Below are positions 6,318-8,924 of a DNA stretch of 8,924 nucleotides, in pieces. Under the pieces are notes generated by a model, which saw only the letters and a program-made list of their open reading frames with translations, searched no databases and had not been told where the DNA came from. Position 1 is the stretch's first letter. Every line of letters starts with the position of its first letter. The position numbers and the translations under genes were made by a program. Source of the stretch: Rhodoferax sp. (GTDB taxonomy: Bacteria > Pseudomonadota > Gammaproteobacteria > Burkholderiales > Burkholderiaceae_C); assembly GCA_029865675.1 (NCBI GenBank), contig JARXAU010000088.1:1-8924 (forward strand), read 5' to 3'.

Positions 6318-7076
6318 TTAATGTTCGTAGTTGTCGTGGGGAGTGCGCGAGAAGGTGGCGATGTAGTTGACCTTTGTGTCCTTGCACCAAGAGGCTTTGT
6401 GCACAACCGGCAAATAGCGCATGCCGCGCAGGTTGTTCATGTGTAATTTTGAGGGAGCCAAAGCAGACCGCAACTCTTCGGGACGCACAAACATTGCCCA
6501 CTGGTGGGTTCCGCGCGGCAGAACTCGCAGCAGGTATTCAGCTCCAACGATGGCCACTGCAAAGCTCTTGAAAGTACGATCAATGGTGGAGATAAAGAGC
6601 ATGCCGCCTGGAGCGAGACGGTCAACGGCGGCGGCCAAAAATGTGGGTACGTCACTCACGTGTTCGACCACCTCAAGCGCGAGAACCACGTCAAAACGCT
6701 CGTGTGGGGACAGTACTTCGGCGGGTTCGCCGAGCCGATAGTCAACTGTGAAGTTCTGCGATTGAGCATGCAGGCGAGCAGCAGCGACGTTACCCGGTGA
6801 AGCATCCACGCCAACGACATTAGCTCCGTAGCGTGCCAGCGCTTCAGACATCAAGCCGCCGCCGCATCCCACATCCAAAATTCTTAGCCCACTTAGCCCA
6901 CTTAGCCCACCTAGCGCATTGGCTCTGTCATGGCCCAAATGCGAGGCAATTTGTTCGACTATGAAGTCAAGCCTTAGGGCGTTGACAACGTGCAGGGGCC
7001 GCATGGGTCCACGGCTGTCCCACCAAGTGGCACTCAGGCGGTTAAAGCGTTCGATTTCTGCTGCGATTGCGGTCAT
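6318..7076 (-). CDS. ubiG: UbiG-type class I SAM O-methyltransferase
   Basis: This 252-residue SAM-dependent methyltransferase closely resembles UbiG/Coq3, which performs both O-methylations of ubiquinone synthesis. Visible are the N-terminal EIERFN-x6-WWDSRGPMRPLHVVN (residues 7-32), motif I LDVGCGGG (67-74), a VVGVDAS acidic strand, EVVEH, APGG-x-LFISTI and the membrane-associated GTHQWAMFV, all standard UbiG landmarks. The first 45 residues, and a start at ATG 7076 with GAGTG upstream, fit the family length of about 240. Between residues 56 and 64 lies a (G-L-S) repeat made by a 9-base tandem repeat. The gene follows the Coq7-like gene by 11 bases and precedes the photolyase. Species of this group usually have a housekeeping ubiG elsewhere, so this is likely a second, condition-specific copy (inference). 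It could alternatively modify another quinone or phenol. Confidence 0.88.
   Translation of the reverse strand: MTAIAAEIERFNRLSATWWDSRGPMRPLHVVNALRLDFIVEQIASHLGHDRANALGGLSGLSGLRILDVGCGGGLMSEALARYGANVVGVDASPGNVAAARLHAQSQNFTVDYRLGEPAEVLSPHERFDVVLALEVVEHVSDVPTFLAAAVDRLAPGGMLFISTIDRTFKSFAVAIVGAEYLLRVLPRGTHQWAMFVRPEELRSALAPSKLHMNNLRGMRYLPVVHKASWCKDTKVNYIATFSRTPHDNYEH
6883..6918. repeat. 9-bp tandem repeat inside the ubiG-type gene
   Basis: CTTAGCCCA is repeated perfectly at 6883-6891, 6892-6900 and 6901-6909, and a fourth degenerate unit (CCTAGCGCA) follows to 6918. Because the unit is nine bases it keeps the frame and encodes successive Gly-Leu-Ser triplets in the linker ahead of SAM motif I. Slippage would add or remove three residues without inactivating the enzyme. 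Confidence 0.9.
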
Positions 7077-7087
7077 GCGTGGGTCAC

Positions 7088-7699
7088 TCAAATGTGGCGG
7101 ATCAAGGTCACCGCAGCTTTTGAGCCTGCGCCCACCATGGCGCACCAAGCGCGCAGCACCCAACCTGACTGACCTAAGTCCTTGGACGCAGCCGCCGCCT
7201 CATCGCGGTGAGCCACTTCGTCAGCTTGGCAATCGAGCAGGGTTTGGAGCAGGTTACTTAGTTCGATATGCCGGGCAAGAGCAAGAATCTGCTCCTCGTA
7301 GTGGTAGTTGACAAAGGAATCTACTGCATCAATCGTGGCGTAGACCCCCTTGGGGCCGAACAACGCGGGAAGGGCGCCGGTTAAAAACCCTGCTAGCCGC
7401 CAAAGCGGGAGCAAGCGACTGTGCTGAGCTGCAGGCAACCAGCCAGAGATGAGATGCAGGTGATTTTGCTCGGTGGCTAAGTGATGCTCAGCGAAGGCGC
7501 GCAACTCCGGGTCCCGGGAGAATTGGAGCACACCTTGATAAATACAGACTGCACCGACTTCGCCTGCGTGGTCGGTTCGCAAATAAGCAAACACCCACTC
7601 GGGAAGTATGTCCCCCGGAGCGATGTGAACGCGGCTTGCGCAAACGCTTTGTGCTTTGTCCGCGCCCGATAGCTGCACCACGGCCGACTCTGCCACCAT
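7088..7699 (-). CDS. Coq7/CLK-1-type di-iron demethoxyubiquinone hydroxylase
   Basis: This ferritin-like protein of about 203 residues probably hydroxylates a demethoxyubiquinone-type ring. The carboxylate-bridged di-iron ligands are visible. Glu47 lies in RTDHAGEVGA, Glu77-x-x-His80 in TEQNH and Glu161-x-x-His164 in ADEVAH. The third-helix ligand region reads DAVDSFVNYHYEEQI, with Asp127 where COQ7 proteins usually have Glu. A hydrophobic segment (WRLAGFLTGALPALFG, residues 100-115) and an amphipathic C-terminus fit interfacial membrane binding. I chose ATG 7699, which overlaps the HiPIP stop in TGATG and has AAAAGG just before it; ATG 7717 and GTG 7726 are also open. Partnered with UbiG and HiPIP, it suggests quinone synthesis or tailoring. 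The Asp ligand and the short N-terminus set it apart from housekeeping Coq7, so I keep the symbol empty. Confidence 0.85.
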   Translation of the reverse strand: MVAESAVVQLSGADKAQSVCASRVHIAPGDILPEWVFAYLRTDHAGEVGAVCIYQGVLQFSRDPELRAFAEHHLATEQNHLHLISGWLPAAQHSRLLPLWRLAGFLTGALPALFGPKGVYATIDAVDSFVNYHYEEQILALARHIELSNLLQTLLDCQADEVAHRDEAAAASKDLGQSGWVLRAWCAMVGAGSKAAVTLIRHI

Positions 7700-8001
7700 C
7701 AGCCTTTTTTGGCCCATGCACTGCACCAGCCCTTACCTGCAACTTGCTTACCAGCAAACAATGGGCAACCACCCCAAGCATCACTGGCTTTGCCTTGATA
7801 CAGAGCGCAGTTGGTACAAACTTGACCGGCAGCGTACTTGGGGTACTTTTTGGTGTCTGTTTTGTTGGCATCCGCTACGTAGCCCAATGCCACAGACTGT
7901 GGGTCTTTTTCGTCTGCCTTTACTTGGGCGTGGGCAGAGGTGGCCAAAACTGAACCGCCAGCGGCCAGAGTCATGAAAAAAGTGCGTCGATTTGTGTTCA
8001 T
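7699..8001 (-). CDS. High-potential iron-sulfur protein (HiPIP), Tat-exported
   Basis: This is a 100-residue periplasmic electron carrier. The N-terminus NRRTFFMTL (residues 4-12) is a twin-arginine (Tat) motif ahead of a hydrophobic core and an AHA cleavage site near residue 25, as is usual for HiPIPs that are exported folded. Four Cys (62, 65, 79, 93) with spacing C-x2-C-x13-C-x13-C and the conserved GGCPLF and GWCSAW contexts bind one [4Fe-4S] cluster of high redox potential. HiPIPs shuttle electrons between the cytochrome bc1 complex and terminal acceptors such as reaction centres or oxidases. The start is ATG 8001 (a weak site reads ACGGA upstream). It is first in an operon with quinone-modifying and photolyase genes and reads divergently from the MerR gene. 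A role in electron transfer to the photolyase is unlikely across the membrane; a respiratory or photosynthetic link is more natural. Confidence 0.93.
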   Translation of the reverse strand: MNTNRRTFFMTLAAGGSVLATSAHAQVKADEKDPQSVALGYVADANKTDTKKYPKYAAGQVCTNCALYQGKASDAWGGCPLFAGKQVAGKGWCSAWAKKG

Positions 8002-8140
8002 GAAAAATCCGTTTGAAGACAAGCCTGAAAAATTCGACAAACACCAAGGGCTTGGGATCTTGGCGCCCGAAGATGTCAACAAGTGGGGAGGCGAGTTGTC
8101 AGAAGTCACGCTGGAACAAAAATGGTCGGTACCAGCTTGA
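8000..8140 (+). CDS. Possible 46-residue small protein in the divergent region (uncertain)
   Basis: An open frame starting at ATG 8000 encodes a strongly charged, non-repetitive product beginning MKNPFEDKPEKFDKHQGLGI and ending WSVPA. Its composition and codon use look more protein-like than chance, and more so than the opposite strand. There is no clear ribosome-binding site upstream, and its start overlaps the HiPIP start codon on the other strand (shared CATG). It might equally be untranslated leader of the HiPIP operon, or a relic of a former gene. I do not recognise a family. Confidence 0.25.
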   Translation: MKNPFEDKPEKFDKHQGLGILAPEDVNKWGGELSEVTLEQKWSVPA

Positions 8141-8181
8141 CTAATCACTTTGATGGTGATGCGAGTTGGTTTCGAGCAGCT

Positions 8182-8209
8182 ATCGTAGCGTTTAAAAGAA
8201 AAAAATCAA
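8182..8209 (-). promoter_or_regulatory. Candidate promoter for the HiPIP-photolyase operon
   Basis: TTGATT (8209-8204) is followed after 16 bases by TACGAT (8187-8182), four of six consensus bases each. It would give a leader of about 170 bases before the HiPIP start. The -35 element overlaps the first CAACTCAA box, which would let a bound regulator control it. Only a sequence-match candidate. Confidence 0.3.
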
Positions 8210-8237
8210 CTCAATAGATGAAAAAAGGTGCAATAAT
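8209..8237 (+). promoter_or_regulatory. Candidate promoter for the MerR-family gene
   Basis: AATAAT (8232-8237) is a good -10 element in an AT-rich tract. The spot 17 bases upstream (8209-8214) does not match a -35 consensus but coincides with the first CAACTCAA box, while the second box lies immediately 3' of the -10. That arrangement suits an activated or autoregulated promoter. The leader would be about 25 bases and no Shine-Dalgarno sequence is evident before ATG 8268. Confidence 0.3.
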
Positions 8238-8267
8238 CCAACTCAAATCTAACTCGTTCGATAAAAA

Positions 8268-8924
8268 ATGCCGCTTTCCGACACCACAGGTGCATCACAA
8301 GCACCTCAGCAAAACAAAACTCAGCCCACTTTTAGAGCTAGTGCTGTAGCAAGGATCGCGGGTATGCCCGTTGCCACGTTGCGCATTTGGGAGCAGCGCC
8401 ACCAGGCTGTACGGCCGAATACTGCAGCATCAGGTCACCGGTTGTATTCGCCAGCGGATGTAGAAAGAGCTACCCTGCTGCGTCGGTTGACCGCGCAGGG
8501 GCACGCCATTGGATCGCTTGCCTCGCTAGAGACGGAACAAATGCGGGAAATGATGCGTGCCCCTGAGGTACGCCAAGCTAATTGGGTTGAAGCACATTTG
8601 CAAAACTCAATAAAGATTGTGGTGGTTGGGCAATCCTTGGCAAGCCGAGTACAGCGCTTGTCTCACCTACAACCCTTTGGGCTAAAGGCGCAACTGGTGG
8701 GTGTATTTGACAGTTTGGCAGCATCAGCAAAAGCGGCAGGGCAGTCAGATGAACCCACCGCCGACGTACTCATCTTGCAAGCTGGAAGCCTTCAAACTGG
8801 GGTTCACCAGGAACTACGCTCGGCCCAAAACGCATGGCGCGCCCCTTCAGCGGCGGTTTTTTATCGCTTTTCCAGTGCCGCAGCACGAGCGGAGTTAATA
8901 AATGCTGGGGTGGAAGTTTTATCT
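8268..8924 (+). CDS. MerR-family regulator with a LitR/CarH-like C-terminal domain, 3' end outside window
   Basis: At least 219 residues, with no stop before the window edge. Residues 22-88 form a MerR winged helix: VARIAGMPVATLRIWEQRH, then the RPNTAASGHRLYSPADVERA wing, then an LRRLTAQGHAIGSLASL helix. The RIWEQRH signature is typical of the LitR/CarH/MlrA branch. From residue 114 an alpha/beta domain starts (IKIVVVGQS, then LVGVFDS, ADVLILQAG, AAVFYRFSS), resembling the Rossmann half of a cobalamin-binding domain. The E/D-x-H-x-x-G cobalamin ligand motif is missing, and only about 25 residues separate the two domains where LitR/CarH have a helix bundle of around 100. It therefore probably does not bind B12 in the known manner. 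ATG 8268 is the first start after an in-frame TAA (8262-8264). It is divergent from, and likely controls, the photolyase operon. Confidence 0.88.
   Translation, partial: MPLSDTTGASQAPQQNKTQPTFRASAVARIAGMPVATLRIWEQRHQAVRPNTAASGHRLYSPADVERATLLRRLTAQGHAIGSLASLETEQMREMMRAPEVRQANWVEAHLQNSIKIVVVGQSLASRVQRLSHLQPFGLKAQLVGVFDSLAASAKAAGQSDEPTADVLILQAGSLQTGVHQELRSAQNAWRAPSAAVFYRFSSAAARAELINAGVEVLS

Larger units (their letters stand above)
8002..8267. promoter_or_regulatory. Divergent control region between the HiPIP operon and the MerR gene
   Basis: This 266-base gap separates the two divergent transcription units and becomes strikingly AT-rich from about 8190. It contains two perfect CAACTCAA boxes (8207-8214 and 8239-8246, 32 bases apart), a related TAACTCGT at 8250-8257 and an inverted copy GAGTTGG (8163-8169). 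There is also a 5-bp inverted repeat ATCAC/GTGAT (8144-8148, 8156-8160). It is the natural place for the MerR-type protein to bind and control both directions, as for LitR/CarH relatives. Which element is the operator is not shown by the sequence. Confidence 0.55.

Noticed and set aside
6310..6501. Upstream extension of the FeS photolyase frame to 6501
   Set aside because: It overlaps the C-terminal coding part of UbiG, has no photolyase similarity, and the family N-terminus begins at the ATG at 6309, which has a good ribosome-binding site.
7077..7163. N-terminal extension of the UbiG-type frame
   Set aside because: The extension overlaps the Coq7-like 3' end, and UbiG proteins begin near the MTAIAAEIERFN sequence.
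8074..8079. Perfect TTGACA on the minus strand as -35 of the HiPIP operon
   Set aside because: No acceptable -10 lies 15-19 bases downstream; the following sequence is GC-rich.
8137..8142. TTGACT on the + strand as -35 for the MerR gene
   Set aside because: No -10 match at usual spacing, and it would be far from the start.
1..8924. CRISPR array, tRNA or rRNA genes
   Set aside because: No regularly spaced repeats of CRISPR length and no cloverleaf or rRNA signature were found by eye; the 9-bp repeat at 6883-6918 is coding.

Overview
The gene content points to a betaproteobacterium, most likely Burkholderiales (the Comamonadaceae/Rhodoferax-Polaromonas neighbourhood). The pointers are a Tat-exported HiPIP, ubiquinone-type quinone genes and an iron-sulfur photolyase. 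No rRNA or marker gene is present, so the assignment is an inference. Nothing resembling a tRNA, rRNA or CRISPR array was seen.

Layout. Bases 1 to about 131 are the 5' end of an IS3-type insertion sequence, with the start of its OrfA transposase reading leftwards off the window. The IS abuts and truncates a secreted TPR-type protein gene (120-398, minus). Next, also on the minus strand, come a DoxX-like membrane protein (519-998) and, upstream of it, a GbsR/MarR-type regulator (1051-1608). The regulator has a perfect 8-bp inverted repeat just before its start. These three genes look more AT-rich than the rest of the window.

From 1716 to 8001 the minus strand carries one tightly packed run of eight genes. 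In order of transcription they are: HiPIP (7699-8001), Coq7-type di-iron hydroxylase (7088-7699), UbiG-type O-methyltransferase (6318-7076), an iron-sulfur (6-4) photolyase/CryB-type flavoprotein (4750-6309), a short photolyase-like FAD protein (3527-4753), a DCC-family thiol-redox protein (3101-3520), a short-chain dehydrogenase/reductase lacking the usual catalytic Tyr (2295-3026) and a PNPOx-like FMN-barrel protein (1716-2276). Most junctions overlap or are separated by fewer than 20 bases; the exception is 74 bases before the SDR, where there is a weak terminator-like hairpin.

Divergent from this run, a MerR-family regulator (8268 to beyond the right edge) has an N-terminal winged helix. 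It joins almost directly to a Rossmann-like domain resembling the cobalamin-binding half of LitR/CarH photoreceptors, but without the cobalamin-ligand motif. The 266-base divergent region holds repeated CAACTCAA boxes and candidate promoters for both directions.

Taken together, the main block looks like a light- or photo-oxidative-stress-responsive operon. It couples DNA photorepair (two flavoproteins of different architecture) with redox and quinone functions. The functional link between the HiPIP/Coq7/UbiG genes and the photolyases is inferred from gene order only. It is the most interesting aspect of the window, together with the apparently permuted photolyase-like protein and the cofactor-motif-less MerR regulator.
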